Source: Thermoleophilia bacterium
GTDB lineage: Bacteria > Actinomycetota > Thermoleophilia > Miltoncostaeales > Miltoncostaeaceae
Direction: 5' to 3'
DNA length: 6,400 nucleotides
Assembly (NCBI GenBank): GCA_016463385.1
Contig: JAEMRL010000147.1
Location: 1-6,400 of the forward strand
Within the stretch, counting starts at the first letter, position 1, and the number at the start of each line of letters is the position of its first letter. The notes under the pieces are model-generated. The model saw only the letters and a list, made by a program, of their open reading frames with translations. It did not search any database and was not told where the DNA came from. The position numbers and the translations under genes were made by a program. Shown one piece after another: positions 5,828 to 6,400 of this stretch.

Positions 5828-6400
5828 GTGGGCGCGGCGGCGCTCGCGGGCTGGGCGCTGCTCGCCGTCGGCGGAGGGGGCATCGACCCCGGTGACGGGC
5901 TCGGCGGCCCGGGCCCCCGGGCCGCCTTCCTCGCGCTCGCCCTCGGCGCGCCCCTGGCGGCCCTCGCGCTCCTGATGGCGTGGAACCGGGCCGCCCTGCG
6001 CTCGCTCCCCGCGCGGCTCGCGCTCGCCGGGGCGGGGGGCCTCGCCCTCTGGAGCGCCGCCTCGATGCTCTGGGCGGCGGCGCCGGACCTCGCCTGGATC
6101 GACGCCAACCGGCAGGCGATCGCGCTCTGCGCGCTGGTGGTGGGGCTCTGCGCCGGCGCCCTGCTGCCGGGCGCCCCGGGGCTCCTCGGGCTCGGCCTGA
6201 GCGCCGCGGCGATGCTGCCCATGGGGCTGGCGCTCGCCACCAAGGCCCTGCCGGCGGCCCTCGGGCACGACAGCGACCTGGCCCGCCTCGCCGCGCCGGT
6301 CGGCTACTGGAACGGCCTCGCGCTCGTGGCGGTGATCGCCGTGCCCGGACTGCTCTGGCTGGCGGGCGGCGTGACCGGCATCCGGGGGGCGGTGCCGATC
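5828..6400 (+). CDS. Multi-pass membrane protein resembling O-antigen ligase family, N-terminal part only
   Basis: At least 191 residues are visible and the frame is open at the right edge. The sequence is strongly hydrophobic, with probable membrane helices at about 2-18, 32-52, 64-83, 96-115, 117-138 and 163-180. The stretches MLWAAAPDLAW (80-90), with AN-R just after it (93-95), and L-APVGYWNGL (154-164) recall the N-terminal half of actinobacterial O-antigen ligase/polymerase-like (Wzy/WaaL-type) proteins, in which a Leu-rich helix is followed by a P-x-GYWN motif. Such proteins join or polymerise lipid-linked glycans at the outer face of the membrane. The defining Wzy_C region and its external loop would lie beyond the window, so this rests on pattern recognition of a few motifs. 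The gene diverges from the small protein-lepB unit with a gap of 117 bp. Starts at 5714 or 5747 would add a Pro/Gly/Arg-rich N-terminus of 38 or 27 residues. Confidence 0.6.
   Translation, partial: MGAAALAGWALLAVGGGGIDPGDGLGGPGPRAAFLALALGAPLAALALLMAWNRAALRSLPARLALAGAGGLALWSAASMLWAAAPDLAWIDANRQAIALCALVVGLCAGALLPGAPGLLGLGLSAAAMLPMGLALATKALPAALGHDSDLARLAAPVGYWNGLALVAVIAVPGLLWLAGGVTGIRGAVPI

Noticed and set aside
5711..6268. N-terminal extension of the small anchored protein to a 321-residue product
   Set aside because: This part is antisense to the divergent membrane-protein gene, is low-complexity Arg/Glu/Gly/Pro, and would put the signal peptide in the middle of the protein.

Overview
The window is a stretch of very GC-rich chromosome (codon third positions almost all G or C) that reads as ordinary bacterial housekeeping DNA. 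It is most likely from an Actinomycetota member. The class II (adenosylcobalamin-dependent) ribonucleotide reductase paired with nrdR, GTG starts, and an O-antigen-ligase-like membrane protein of a style I associate with Thermoleophilia all fit, but the class-level placement is inference only. I see no mobile element, CRISPR array, tRNA, rRNA or phage gene.

Layout. Five genes lie on the minus strand and one on the plus strand. Reading the minus strand from right to left: (i) 5710-5303, a small protein with a signal peptide and a C-terminal membrane anchor; (ii) 5306-4584, type I signal peptidase lepB, overlapping the previous gene by 4 bp (GTGA); (iii) a 169-bp gap holding two NrdR-box-like palindromes; (iv) 4414-3803, nrdR, the zinc-ribbon/ATP-cone repressor of ribonucleotide reductase genes; (v) 3813-913, nrdJ, overlapping nrdR by 11 bp; (vi) 888-1, an FAD-dependent monooxygenase that starts 24 bp after nrdJ and runs off the left edge. 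Diverging from the small protein, the plus strand carries from about 5828 to the right edge the N-terminal half of a multi-pass membrane protein resembling the O-antigen ligase/polymerase family.

How the parts work together. nrdR and nrdJ form a tightly coupled unit: NrdR senses nucleotide status and probably represses its own promoter through the paired boxes at 4421-4436 and 4453-4468, so setting the supply of the B12-dependent enzyme that makes deoxyribonucleotides. The small anchored protein and lepB form a second coupled unit at the membrane. A good sigma-70-type promoter (TTGTCC, 17 bp, TACGAT) lies upstream of that unit, between it and the divergent gene.

Nothing here clearly amounts to an undescribed system. 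The best leads are the NrdR-box pair placed almost on the nrdR start codon, the unknown small membrane protein coupled to signal peptidase, and the monooxygenase that appears to read through from nrdJ.
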